In this document: positions 1 to 9,692 of the stretch, piece by piece
How the letters are laid out: each line of letters begins with the position of its first letter
Numbering within the stretch: the stretch's first letter is position 1
Assembly: GCF_028746185.1 (NCBI RefSeq)
Contig: NZ_JAQIVH010000041.1
Location: 306,011-370,010 of the forward strand
From: Paenibacillus_E qinlingensis
GTDB lineage: Bacteria > Bacillota > Bacilli > Paenibacillales > NBRC-103111
Reading direction: 5' to 3'
Length of the DNA: 64,000 nt
Made by a program: the position numbers and the translations under genes
Notes under the pieces: model-generated
What the model was told of the DNA's origin: nothing
Seen by the model: only the letters and a program-made list of their open reading frames with translations
Databases searched by the model: none

Positions 1-1665
1 CCCTGCTAACTGTTTCACGTACTGTTTATGCATCTTTGTCATATACGCTTCGACCTGAGCAGCACCGGCAGTATCAAGATCTTTCACATACTTCGCAAAC
101 TCTGCTTCTGCCTCCGCCTCTGATTTGGCCAATATGACTCCGAAAGCATTGTCGTACAGCCTCTTATCAACAGCCTGCTGTTTAGCGATTGTATCTGTAT
201 CCGCTCCAGCCATTAGCTCGCCAATGGTGGTTGAATCGTACCAGTATGGACTTAATGCCTTGTCTCTTTGTTGTGCCCGTGTATTGTTTGTTGCAACAGG
301 GTCATCTTTCAATATCCAGTAAGTCCCCCAGCTTGTTTTACCAAGGTCTGATCCTACAAGTCTAGAATATTGACTCATACCAGATTCTTTTTCAATATTT
401 GCTTGTTTTTCACCGGCAAGCCATCTATCCAGATAAGTCTTTACCAATGTCGGCTTACCGTCAACCATGTCCCATTGAATCCCTTTTGGTCCATTCATGG
501 CCAAGAAGTTTCCTTCTTCAGTTGTCAAGTAATTGAGTAATTTCATTGCAGCTTCCGGATTTCTCGCTTTGTCGGTGATGATAAGCGCCCCTGTACCTTT
601 TTTGCTTACAGAATTTAAGGTTGGTTTATCCGCGGTAGGGAATTTGAATACAACGTTTTGGAAATACATTTTTTCTGCGTTTGGCAATTTCGCGTCCGTG
701 TAGGTCTTCAAAACGTCAAAGGTTTGGTTCCAACCGCCGATATGAGCTGCAACTCTTGCCGTACTAAGCTTGGATTTCTGCCATGTCGCATAGTCTTGTG
801 TAAATGCTTCCGGATCAATTAATCCTTCACGATACAGTTTGTTGTAAAATTTAAGAACGTCTTGAGCCCAAGGTGCCTTTGGCCAGAATTTAACAGAATC
901 ATCCGCTCCCATATATAGTTTTGAATCTGCTGGTGAACCCGCCATTGCGAGCATGCCAAAGTATGGAGATCCCCAGTTACGATTGAATCCGCTCAAAGGG
1001 TACATCGTTTGTCCATCAGATGTCTTTGGATATTTCTCCTTTACGAGCTTCAAATAGTTGTACACGTCATCAGATGTTTCCAGCTTTGGAGAACCAAGTG
1101 CTTCATAGATATCCGTCCTTATCTGTAAGCTATACCCATATCCTGGTGGAGTAGCTCCTTCTGGCAAATAGGTGTTGGTTAAGTGATAAATGTTACCGTC
1201 GCTTTGTTTGAGCATGTTAAGCGCTGAGCCGTATTTCTTTTTTAGATCCGGACCAAACTTATCAATCAAATTATTAAGAGGAATAGCTATTTTATCGGCA
1301 ATTACCTTCGTAGGATCAGATAACATAATTAAATCAGGATATTCTCCACTGGCGAGAACAACATTCAATTTATCTTTTCCATTTCCTGAATAGACATCCC
1401 ATTTCAACTTAATGTTCAGTTTTTCCTCAATTGCTTTGGCGACAGGGTTACTTTCCCAGAATGGATCTCCTGTAGGAAAATTCGGTGTACCGCCAGCAGA
1501 ATTAACAATCGTTAACACGGTCGGCGGTTCTTTCACTGCGCTCGTTTGGCTGCTGGCAACAGGTGTAGCGGTGTTGGTTGCCGTGTTCGAACTACATGCG
1601 CTTAGAACGGAGATACATAAAGCTGTAACAACGATCGAGCTTACCATTTTTGAATTCGTTCTCAT
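1..1665 (-). CDS. Extracellular solute-binding lipoprotein of a sugar ABC importer (3' end beyond window)
   Basis: Reading back from the ATG at 1663-1665, the frame stays open to the window edge (555 codons), so the C-terminus is missing. The N-terminus has a basic start, a hydrophobic core and a lipobox, VLSAC, so the protein should be a lipid-anchored binding protein. A Ser/Thr/Ala linker follows, then a region typical of family 1 binding proteins (VLASGEYPDLI, and later GADDSVKFWPKAPW). A GGGAG ribosome site lies 11 nt upstream. The two permease genes lie just upstream on the same strand with a 69-nt gap, so this is the last visible gene of an importer operon. The LplA/YtcQ-type family usually binds oligosaccharides; the ligand cannot be read from the sequence. 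Confidence 0.88.
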   Translation of the reverse strand, partial: MRTNSKMVSSIVVTALCISVLSACSSNTATNTATPVASSQTSAVKEPPTVLTIVNSAGGTPNFPTGDPFWESNPVAKAIEEKLNIKLKWDVYSGNGKDKLNVVLASGEYPDLIMLSDPTKVIADKIAIPLNNLIDKFGPDLKKKYGSALNMLKQSDGNIYHLTNTYLPEGATPPGYGYSLQIRTDIYEALGSPKLETSDDVYNYLKLVKEKYPKTSDGQTMYPLSGFNRNWGSPYFGMLAMAGSPADSKLYMGADDSVKFWPKAPWAQDVLKFYNKLYREGLIDPEAFTQDYATWQKSKLSTARVAAHIGGWNQTFDVLKTYTDAKLPNAEKMYFQNVVFKFPTADKPTLNSVSKKGTGALIITDKARNPEAAMKLLNYLTTEEGNFLAMNGPKGIQWDMVDGKPTLVKTYLDRWLAGEKQANIEKESGMSQYSRLVGSDLGKTSWGTYWILKDDPVATNNTRAQQRDKALSPYWYDSTTIGELMAGADTDTIAKQQAVDKRLYDNAFGVILAKSEAEAEAEFAKYVKDLDTAGAAQVEAYMTKMHKQYVKQLAG

Positions 1666-1734
1666 TACATCTGACACTCCCTATTTATTATTATGAATAG
1701 TTTCTGCTAGGCTTTTCGCTAACCTGAAACATGA

Positions 1735-2622
1735 TCATCCCTTAACTGCACCTACCGTAAGTCCGCCAACAAAATATTTTTGTAGAAATGGATACACCAT
1801 GACAATAGGAATCGTAGTGATGGTTATGGTCGCCATCTTGATGATTTCAGGCGTGAGAATGGAACCTGATTGTTCTAGTCTGGCCGCTTGCGCAGGGTCT
1901 GTTGACTGAATCTGTGTCTCCATTAGTATGTTTACAAGAACCCCTTGCAGGGTCGCCAACTCCTTCGAACCTGAAGTAAACATGAAGGTATCGAACCATG
2001 TTGTCCACTGCGCGACGCCAATCATTAAGGCGATAGTTGCCAATACGGGAGTCGACATGGGAAGTATAATACTTCTCAAAGTCTTTAATTCAGATGCCCC
2101 ATCGATTCTAGCAGATTCGGCCAAGGATGGTGGGAGATCTTCGAAAAACTGCCTCATGACCATCACGTTCCAAACACTAATGGCACCGGGAATAATATAA
2201 ACAAGAAAGTTATTATACAAGTGTAAATTTTTAAAGAGCATAAATTCCGGGATCAAGCCCCCTGAAAAATACATAGTGAAGATAAAGAAAAATAGGAAAG
2301 CTCTTCTAAATATCAACTCTCGGTTAGCTAACAGATAAGCAAGGATCGCCGTACTTATTAGTCCAAGTAGTGTTCCTAATACAGTCCTCGCAATACTGAT
2401 ATAGGTCGCATGCATTAAGCTGCTTTCATTGAAAATAGCTGCGTATGCTTCTAATGAGAATTTTCTAGGCCAGAAATAAATACTTCCTCTCATGGCATCT
2501 CTTCCCTCATTCAAGGACACAACCAATATGTTCCAGAAAGGAAATGCTGCTAAAAATGCAATCAACAACAGAAAAACATAATTGCATACATAAAACAACC
2601 GTTCTCCCAGTGTTATTTTCAT
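1735..2622 (-). CDS. Carbohydrate ABC transporter permease, LplC/YtcP type
   Basis: This 295-residue inner-membrane protein has about six hydrophobic segments and the conserved cytoplasmic EAA loop (ESARIDGAS, about residues 165-175) that docks the ATPase. The C-terminal FVGGLTVGAVKG is typical of LplC-like permeases. Length matches the family. The ATG is preceded by GAGGAGGGAG, and only 13 nt separate it from the upstream permease gene, so the two are translated together. As in most Paenibacillus systems of this kind, no ATPase is encoded nearby; a shared MsmX-type ATPase is the usual partner (family knowledge). Confidence 0.9.
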   Translation of the reverse strand: MKITLGERLFYVCNYVFLLLIAFLAAFPFWNILVVSLNEGRDAMRGSIYFWPRKFSLEAYAAIFNESSLMHATYISIARTVLGTLLGLISTAILAYLLANRELIFRRAFLFFFIFTMYFSGGLIPEFMLFKNLHLYNNFLVYIIPGAISVWNVMVMRQFFEDLPPSLAESARIDGASELKTLRSIILPMSTPVLATIALMIGVAQWTTWFDTFMFTSGSKELATLQGVLVNILMETQIQSTDPAQAARLEQSGSILTPEIIKMATITITTIPIVMVYPFLQKYFVGGLTVGAVKG

Positions 2623-2635
2623 TTGACTCCCTCCT

Positions 2636-3664
2636 CTAGAATATACCCATTTTCAGAAATTTCCTGCAAAAATAATTGCATAGTACAATCAACACCAATC
2701 CGGCCACACTTTTAAACAAACCCACAGCAGCTCCATAAGAGTAAGCTGCCTGTTGTAAGCCATATTTCAGTACATAAGTGTCCAACACCTCTGAATGCCT
2801 GATATTCATCGGATTTTGCAGAAAAAGCTGCTGGTCTAATCCGGCGTTCAATATGTAGCCTAAACCAAAAGTAAAAAGGAGGACGATGGTAGGCAAAATG
2901 GTAGGTAATGTAATACTGGTGATTTGTTTAAATTTACTTGCTCCATCCATCATAGCGGATTCATACATTTGTTTATCAATTGATGTGATTGCAGCTATAT
3001 AGATGATCGAATTCCATCCAACGTTTTTCCACACATTAAGCCCTGTAACCAAAGGCCAGAAGTTTTGCTCTTCCCCTAGAAAGTTAATCGGCTTATCAAG
3101 TATATTCATATGAAGTAAAACAGAATTGACCGGTGCAAGTTCATCAATGGAGAATATCGTCATCGCCATTCCTGCTACCACTACCCATGAGATAAAGTGT
3201 GGTAAATAAGAAACAGTTTGTACCAACTTTTTAAACACAAGGTTTCTAACTTCGCAAATCAGTATGGCAAATAGGATGGCTGCAATGGTTGAAAACACAA
3301 GATTTAATGAGGAGATTACGATCGTGTTCCGCATGACGATGGTAAAATCAGGACTACTAAAAAATGATTCAAAATAAGTGAAACCAACCCATTTCCCACC
3401 AAATGGTGTTCGAAAGGAAAACTCTCTGAAAGCAAGCAAGGCGCCAAACATCGGAACATATTTAAAAATCATGATAAAAGTGATAAACGGTATTAATAAA
3501 AGAAGATGAACTTTCTGCCTTTTTATTTTTTTAATTAGGGCATTTTTTCTATAACTGGCTTTCATACCTTGTTTAACACTCGAAATACTTGATAATCTCA
3601 ACGAATTCCTCCCCAATCCCACATGTAATTCTGCATCTGACTTATCTAAATAACTCACTGACAT
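2636..3664 (-). CDS. Carbohydrate ABC transporter permease, LplB/YteP type
   Basis: This permease pairs with the LplC-type protein encoded next to it. It has about six membrane segments, the LplB-like YVPMFGALLAFREF region after the first segment and the EAA loop ESAMMDGAS. At 342 residues it is about 30 longer than usual. The extra N-terminus has no strong ribosome site (GGTAGG lies too far upstream), and an in-frame ATG at 3563-3565 (MKASYRKN) would give the normal length, though its AAGG sits only 1-2 nt away. The start is therefore uncertain. A terminator separates this operon from the sensor genes upstream, so it probably has its own promoter in 3665-3810. Confidence 0.87.
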   Translation of the reverse strand: MSVSYLDKSDAELHVGLGRNSLRLSSISSVKQGMKASYRKNALIKKIKRQKVHLLLLIPFITFIMIFKYVPMFGALLAFREFSFRTPFGGKWVGFTYFESFFSSPDFTIVMRNTIVISSLNLVFSTIAAILFAILICEVRNLVFKKLVQTVSYLPHFISWVVVAGMAMTIFSIDELAPVNSVLLHMNILDKPINFLGEEQNFWPLVTGLNVWKNVGWNSIIYIAAITSIDKQMYESAMMDGASKFKQITSITLPTILPTIVLLFTFGLGYILNAGLDQQLFLQNPMNIRHSEVLDTYVLKYGLQQAAYSYGAAVGLFKSVAGLVLIVLCNYFCRKFLKMGIF

Positions 3665-3811
3665 CTTTAATTATGAAGGTGCCTACCTTTATTTTCAATT
3701 CAAGTATCCATCGAATGATATAGCTAACCGTATCAATTTTTATGTTATAAACATATAGATATAAACATTTTCAATAAATAACAAAACCCAAGATGGCTTC
3801 TAACGGGCAAC

Positions 3812-3862
3812 AAAAAAGCAGGATATTCCTTGGGATTACAGAACCCCAAAAAGTACCCTGCT
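3812..3862 (-). terminator. Intrinsic terminator of the sensor kinase/regulator genes
   Basis: On the minus strand an imperfect hairpin with AGCAGG/CCTGCT outer arms and a GGGG/CCC inner stem ends in a run of six T. It lies 19 nt after the kinase stop codon, so the regulator-kinase transcript should end here. Confidence 0.75.
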
Positions 3863-3880
3863 GCTACTGATTAATGCGTG

Positions 3881-5638
3881 TTAAACATTTAACTCCTGTT
3901 TGTTCTCAATGGAAAATGATATCTCTACAGTGGTACCCGGGTTTCTCTGGTACACATGAATACTGGCATTGCTGTAGAATATTTTGAGACGCATAAATGT
4001 ATTCGTGACACCATAACCCACCTTATAGTCTGAAACTTCTCCTTTATTCAGACCCTTAATGTAGGAGATAAAGCCTTCATTTACCCCCATACCGTTATCC
4101 GTGATCGAAATTACAAAACTATTTTCTTTTTTGCGAATATCCACAATGATATTGATGATTTTCCCATGAACCCTGCCATGAATAATACTATTTTCTACAA
4201 ATGGCTGTATGGTCATTTTACTAATCAACAGGTCCTCGTATTCTTTATCTACACGAACTGTCAGCTTGATCTGATCACTATAACATAAATTTTGAAGCGC
4301 AACATATTTTTCGATCAGTTTGATTTCGGATTTAATCGGAATGATGTCTCGCCCTTGGCTGAGCACAATCTTATAGAAATCACTTAATAGGTCGACGATC
4401 GTGACAATTTTATTTTCATTTTTATGGAAAGCAATCCATCTCACTGCCGAAAGTAAGTTATACAGGAAATGGGGATTCATCTGCTTCTGTAAGTACTTAA
4501 ATTCACTTTCCACCTTCTGACGTTCGGTCTTTGCGATATTGTCAGTAAGTTCTTCTATCGTCAGCGCCATATTGCATAGCGTGTGATCTAGGGCAGAAAT
4601 TTCACGGATGCTGCTTCGATCTGGTACAAGTTTTAAATGACCTTTTTCAATTGCTCTCATTTTTTTCACCAGTTTTTCGATGTTTTGAGCAAATTTTGTA
4701 GAAAACAGGATGGCCAGCAAAACGCCAATCAGCACAAAAAAGCCTGTACAAATCATGACATACCTGGCTATGGATCGCTTTTCCTTCTCTAACTCATAAG
4801 CGTCATAAAGGATAACAACATTTAATCCGTTATTGACTTCCCCATAATAGGAATAGTAGAAGTAATTACCCTGCTTTAGCTTTGAATAGACTTTATCCCT
4901 TTCAACGTTTTTTTCCACGTTGTCCAGTGTTCCCTTTCCGATCTGAACCTTCTGATTGGACCTGAAAACAATATTTCCTTCACTCAATATATATAGCAGG
5001 TATTTAGCATCCTCTTCAACTTTATACAAATTGCTTAATCTTTCTTGATTCATTTCGATAGCTAGAATTCCACCAGGCAGGTTAATATTGATGTACTTAA
5101 GCAAAAGGATCTTAGTCCCCTCGCCTTCCTCCTCATAGGTTACCCAAACATCCTTCCCGCGTGCATCTATCGCCTTTTTCATCAGATCCTGTCTTTTAAA
5201 GCTCTCCATACTTTTAATATTTTTACCATCCGTAATAAGTTCAGGATCCATTCTATAAATGGTAATACTTTTGATATCATTGTTCGTTGTTATATAGTTT
5301 TCAAACATATTATTAATGCTCATAAACTGGTTAAAAAGAACATAATCGACATTCCCGGCATTCTTACCAAGGAAAAAACTCGTTATTGTACTATCTGAAT
5401 ATATGCTTCTGGCCGTCAACTCACTGTTCTTCATGATGTTTTCTACGCCATTGAGAGCTTGGGAAGTGGCATAGTGCATAAACTCTTCATTTTGCTTGTT
5501 AAGAGTCTGGTTTAATCTGCCGTATATGATTGAGCTAATGGTAACGGAACAAATGAGCACAATAAAGATATTAAAGGTAAGTATGATGTGAAAGAATTTG
5601 TAATCATTTTTTTTGATATAAATGCCATTTTCTCTCAT
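3881..5638 (-). CDS. Two-component sensor histidine kinase, YesM family
   Basis: The 585-residue kinase has a first membrane segment at about 15-38, an extracytoplasmic sensor region to about 290, a second membrane segment at about 293-313 and a HAMP-like linker. The His_kinase box follows, with phospho-acceptor His390 in MNPHFLYN. The ATPase domain shows QPFVENSIIHG (N box) and DNGMGV (G1 box). This layout is that of YesM/LytS-type kinases, which usually sense extracellular carbohydrates and pair with YesN regulators. The partner regulator gene lies 38 nt upstream in the same transcript, and a terminator follows. The site before the ATG (AAGG, 2 nt away) is poor. Confidence 0.9.
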   Translation of the reverse strand: MRENGIYIKKNDYKFFHIILTFNIFIVLICSVTISSIIYGRLNQTLNKQNEEFMHYATSQALNGVENIMKNSELTARSIYSDSTITSFFLGKNAGNVDYVLFNQFMSINNMFENYITTNNDIKSITIYRMDPELITDGKNIKSMESFKRQDLMKKAIDARGKDVWVTYEEEGEGTKILLLKYININLPGGILAIEMNQERLSNLYKVEEDAKYLLYILSEGNIVFRSNQKVQIGKGTLDNVEKNVERDKVYSKLKQGNYFYYSYYGEVNNGLNVVILYDAYELEKEKRSIARYVMICTGFFVLIGVLLAILFSTKFAQNIEKLVKKMRAIEKGHLKLVPDRSSIREISALDHTLCNMALTIEELTDNIAKTERQKVESEFKYLQKQMNPHFLYNLLSAVRWIAFHKNENKIVTIVDLLSDFYKIVLSQGRDIIPIKSEIKLIEKYVALQNLCYSDQIKLTVRVDKEYEDLLISKMTIQPFVENSIIHGRVHGKIINIIVDIRKKENSFVISITDNGMGVNEGFISYIKGLNKGEVSDYKVGYGVTNTFMRLKIFYSNASIHVYQRNPGTTVEISFSIENKQELNV

Positions 5639-5676
5639 TACCTTGTACGCCCCATTACCATAAGTCTTTTTATATT

Positions 5677-7290
5677 CTAGTTCATGAACTTGTTACGATA
5701 ATCCCCTGGTGTCATCTTAATATAGTTTTTGAACACGATATTAAAATAAGTGCTGTTTTCATATCCTACCCTCTCGCCTATTTCATGAACCTTATACCTG
5801 GTCTGGGTTAATAACTCCTTGGCCTTGCACATACGTAAATTCGTCAAATATTCCTGTATGCTTATCTTCATTTTTTGCTTGAATATGATCCTTAGGTAGT
5901 TGGGACTCAAGTATACCCGATCTGAAAGATAGGTAAGGGTAATAGGCTTCTGATATTCGTGATTTAAGATATGTAATATTTCATTGATGATATAATCATC
6001 TTTATTTAGTTTTTTCCTTCCCATATACGAAGATATGGATTTTAAGATCTTACTGGTATACAGGATAATATCGGGGATTGTCTTGGAATTAATAATTTCC
6101 TTAAAAATGTCTACTTCTTGTTCGGCAATTTTTCCGAAATTTTCACCCCTGCCTGCCATTTGCATGGATAAGTTAGAAAACAAAAAAATAAATAAGCTTT
6201 GAATACTATCCATTTTGTGGTTCGGGTCAACAAGTATTAAATGTACCAGCTTGCTTATTGCCTCCTCACAACTCTCACCCTCACATGCCATGTCAATTAT
6301 TTGTGAAATTGTAGCTTTAATATCTTGCTGTTCCGTTTCCAAAGAAACAGAATGAGCTTCATTACCCTCCGCATAAAAAACAATATGTCCATACCCTAAC
6401 GCTATTTTGCGGCTTGTAGCAAATCTGGATTGTTTATATGCGATGTGCAGCTCCTCAATATTCGCAAATACATCACTAACGCCAATGATATAATTATAAT
6501 TATTTTCCTGGGATAAGTTTTCAATTTCTTTTTCAATATCGTTTAAGATCCAGGATCCTTCCTCATTCCCTCGAACTAGCGTATGGAGCAGGACAATGAT
6601 TCCTTTGCCTGAATACTTGATCAAAATGACATTCTTATTGTTGCAAATACTTTCAAGTTTGTATAGAACTACGTTGAGCAAGTCGGAATTTTGAAAAATA
6701 TCCGTATCCACACCAAACTCAAACTCGATCAAAGCCAACTTATACATCCCAATCATTCTCAGCTTAAGATCATTTGCCTGAACAAACAAAGATTTGGTAT
6801 CGCTGGAGCTTTTTCCCGATGTGATTAATTCCTCAAGAAACTTGGTTTGCAAATAGTGAAGATTATTTTTAAATTGTTCAACAATCTTAGTATTCTCAAG
6901 ACTCGTAAGTTTTTCATCTACTAGAATAGATGTAGTCTTCTTAATAACCGCTATCAATTCTTCTTGTTTTAAAGGCTTGATCAAATAACTTAACGCCCTT
7001 ACTTCCATCGCTTCCTGAAGTAGGCTAACATCTTCATGTCCGCTTGAGAAAATGAATTTGACATCAGGGCAAAACCTTATAATATTTTTGGCCATCTCAA
7101 TCCCGCTCATACCCGGCATTTTCACATCACTGATGATGATATCGGGCATAAGTGTTTTCGCTTTTTCCAGTCCATCCAAACCGTTAAACGCAGTTTCCAC
7201 CTGCCGAATACCCAAAATATCCCAGTTCATGTAATTTTGTAAAGCATTTCTTTCAAAATCGTTATCTTCAACAATGAGTAGTTTAGTCAT
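5677..7290 (-). CDS. Response regulator with AraC-type DNA-binding domain, YesN family
   Basis: The protein has an N-terminal receiver domain (acidic pair in VEDND, phospho-acceptor Asp55 in ISDVKMPG, Lys in YLIKPLK). A long central linker follows, and a C-terminal AraC double helix-turn-helix lies at about 435-537 (LSPNYLRIIFKQ, then YFNIVFKNY). At 537 residues it is a normal YesN-like regulator. It lies between the metallohydrolase gene (111 nt upstream) and the kinase gene (38 nt downstream), and probably activates the importer and/or hydrolase genes of this locus. The ribosome site is weak (GGTATATGATCC before the ATG). Confidence 0.9.
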   Translation of the reverse strand: MTKLLIVEDNDFERNALQNYMNWDILGIRQVETAFNGLDGLEKAKTLMPDIIISDVKMPGMSGIEMAKNIIRFCPDVKFIFSSGHEDVSLLQEAMEVRALSYLIKPLKQEELIAVIKKTTSILVDEKLTSLENTKIVEQFKNNLHYLQTKFLEELITSGKSSSDTKSLFVQANDLKLRMIGMYKLALIEFEFGVDTDIFQNSDLLNVVLYKLESICNNKNVILIKYSGKGIIVLLHTLVRGNEEGSWILNDIEKEIENLSQENNYNYIIGVSDVFANIEELHIAYKQSRFATSRKIALGYGHIVFYAEGNEAHSVSLETEQQDIKATISQIIDMACEGESCEEAISKLVHLILVDPNHKMDSIQSLFIFLFSNLSMQMAGRGENFGKIAEQEVDIFKEIINSKTIPDIILYTSKILKSISSYMGRKKLNKDDYIINEILHILNHEYQKPITLTYLSDRVYLSPNYLRIIFKQKMKISIQEYLTNLRMCKAKELLTQTRYKVHEIGERVGYENSTYFNIVFKNYIKMTPGDYRNKFMN

Positions 7291-7401
7291 GGATCATATA
7301 CCTATTCCTTTGTAATTTCAGGATCATGCACCACTACAATAGAGACATAATATGGATATAAAATAGTTTAACATACCAGTATTTGTATGGGAAGAACCGT
7401 C

Positions 7402-9081
7402 CTAGAAGCTGATCTGAAGATCAACCTTGCTTAATATTTTTTTCATGCGGGCAAGTTCAAAGTATGATGCAGGTACTTCTCCGGGAGCATACTGTTTGTC
7501 TTGATTAAAATAACCAAAATACAAATTCTTAAATATTTGTTGTAATTCGTCCATTTCAAACAGTTTCACTTTCTTTACTATCCCAGCAACCTCAATATTC
7601 ACTTCAGAAGCAACTTTGATCATACAATTGATTTCCTTTGAAAAATTAGACTTATTCAGGTTATCATCAATCCAGAAAAGTCCGTTTGCAGGTTTTCCAT
7701 CCTTAAGGACCCTTAATGTCAAATCTGATTTAAAATTCCTGTTCTCAAAGGGAGTGTTTCTTATATAAACGGGATTCGTGATGGCAACATTTCCAGCAAA
7801 ATCATAACACTTTGCAAGTACATAGCTGTCCTGGTTAAATTTTAGTTTTTCCTTCATAACATACCTACTATCGTTTATTCCATGTTCTATCCAAACTTTA
7901 CCGTTAACAATGATTTGGATTTTACTAAGAAGCGCCTGGTAACATTGGAATGCTTCTATCTCAATATTAAATTCGTCCTCTTCTTCATAGCTCAAGACTG
8001 CTCCCTGCTTATGATCGTTAACATGAAATAGGATTATGGGGCCTGAGGAAACCGTATTTCTTCCTGCTTTTACCGATGTACATAAGGAGTCAATGCTAAT
8101 ACTGTCTACATAGGTGTAGGTTTTAAACTTAAGGTGTTTCATTAAAGTCGTGTCGAAAGTGTGATCCGATTCAGCTACCCCTGGCATAAAATAACCCTTG
8201 TTTAAAACATCATACCAAAGTTGTTGGTATGATGTATGGTCACTGTCATACCCCATGATCACCATTGCATCAATCGATTCTGCCAGGATTTCAAACCCTA
8301 AAGTTGCTGCAATATTGGATATAAATTCCCCGTTATGATGCCACCAACTAGTCGGATGGGCAGCCACAGCAACAGAGTTTGGGCCTCTTTCCTTTCCAAG
8401 TGCTTCATAGGGGTATGCAATGTCGTATTCCGGTTCTTCTCCAACTTTGGTAAAAAGCCATGGGTCCCATGCTCGATCATAATATTGGCTATAAGGAGGC
8501 ATCTGATCATAATTCATTAAAAACATATGCCCATAGCGGCATTTTACAATTTCGTTACCAATATCCAGAATAAAACTGTTATTGTTTACCGCTTGAATAA
8601 TATCAGAATACTTTACCCTGTATGGAACCATTTCCACAGAACTGTTATCCGTATCTTGAATATGGGTCTCCCGATCATATGGCGATCCTGCAAACAGGAA
8701 ATTGAAATCTTCCCCTTGCATGATAGTAGAGGCATGTTCAAGGTTCCCTATTGTTGATTTCTTATTCCTTGAAACGTGGGAATGCGCATCAAAGGAGTAT
8801 AGGCCGAGGCTTTTAGTGTCAATCAATTCCTTTAAACATACCTCTATAATAACATCCCCATAAATCCCAACCTTTTCTTTTACAGGTATAAATAAATTCC
8901 CCTTATAAAATTCAATATCATACTCTCCGGATACCAGTTCAAATTCATATTCTCCATTGCAATAGACTGATACCTTATTGCTTTCTACAGTATTATCACT
9001 ATTGTTTTGAAGCTTGCATAAATTGATTTTACAAAATGTCATTTCCTTTTTTTCATTATATACTTGCACTTTTAATTTCAT
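7402..9081 (-). CDS. CehA/McbA-family metallohydrolase (PHP fold)
   Basis: This 559-residue protein has metal-ligand motifs of the PHP-fold CehA/McbA group: FDAHSHVSR near residue 118, AAHPTSWW near 245 and VAESDHTF near 306. Beta-rich N- and C-terminal regions flank the catalytic part. There is no signal peptide, so it should act in the cytoplasm. GGGAG sits 6 nt before the ATG. Some family members hydrolyse esters or carbamates, but most are uncharacterised, so the substrate is open. Its place in front of a YesN/YesM pair and a sugar-type importer suggests that it processes the imported compound. The family call is by motif and is fairly sure; the reaction is inference. Confidence 0.7.
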   Translation of the reverse strand: MKLKVQVYNEKKEMTFCKINLCKLQNNSDNTVESNKVSVYCNGEYEFELVSGEYDIEFYKGNLFIPVKEKVGIYGDVIIEVCLKELIDTKSLGLYSFDAHSHVSRNKKSTIGNLEHASTIMQGEDFNFLFAGSPYDRETHIQDTDNSSVEMVPYRVKYSDIIQAVNNNSFILDIGNEIVKCRYGHMFLMNYDQMPPYSQYYDRAWDPWLFTKVGEEPEYDIAYPYEALGKERGPNSVAVAAHPTSWWHHNGEFISNIAATLGFEILAESIDAMVIMGYDSDHTSYQQLWYDVLNKGYFMPGVAESDHTFDTTLMKHLKFKTYTYVDSISIDSLCTSVKAGRNTVSSGPIILFHVNDHKQGAVLSYEEEDEFNIEIEAFQCYQALLSKIQIIVNGKVWIEHGINDSRYVMKEKLKFNQDSYVLAKCYDFAGNVAITNPVYIRNTPFENRNFKSDLTLRVLKDGKPANGLFWIDDNLNKSNFSKEINCMIKVASEVNIEVAGIVKKVKLFEMDELQQIFKNLYFGYFNQDKQYAPGEVPASYFELARMKKILSKVDLQISF

Positions 9082-9692
9082 TGATATCTCCCACTCTAGA
9101 GTAATTGGTTCTCCTGTATTCTCACTGATCTCAATATTTCTTCTTAAATGGCTTGAGTTGCAATATAGAGAATTTGCTTAAAGCTATCAATTCCCAAGCT
9201 TTTACTACATTATATATCTGCAAAACATTCACCTACAATTCAAATATACATCTAAATATATAGCTATAATTCATACTTATTTTTTTACACTAGGATAAAA
9301 ACAAACATTATTGATAGATTTAAATAAGCCGAATCTTTACCTTGCATCACATTATCAGCTAAATGAACAGTTTTTCATCAAATTCCGAGAAACTTACCCA
9401 AAAACACGAATACATATTCTATCTCAAACAAATCCAAACCCAGAGAATTGATAGTGCCACCACCTTATTAAAGCGTTTTCAAGTAAATTCAAACATCATA
9501 CATATGAGTATTCAGAAACGACGAAATTTTTGCACTTTCAATTTAACGTATGATCAAGGTCGCGAGCTTGTTAGGGGATCTAAAAAACGAGGATTTCGTA
9601 GATTTTTGCTATGAGGTCGAGCTAAAGTTAGGCATTGTAAACACGTGCTGTCCCCCAAGTAGATTATCTATTTATGGGACGGCCCCTTTATC
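9082..9692. other. AT-rich intergenic region, 611 bp
   Basis: The part next to 9081 must hold the promoter of the metallohydrolase gene, but no convincing -35/-10 pair stands out. A plus-strand reading frame at 9550-9732 (start MIKVASLLGDLKNE) has a protein-like composition but no ribosome site and matches nothing I recognise. It may be a relic. No clear terminator follows the chemoreceptor gene that ends at 9693. Confidence 0.4.
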
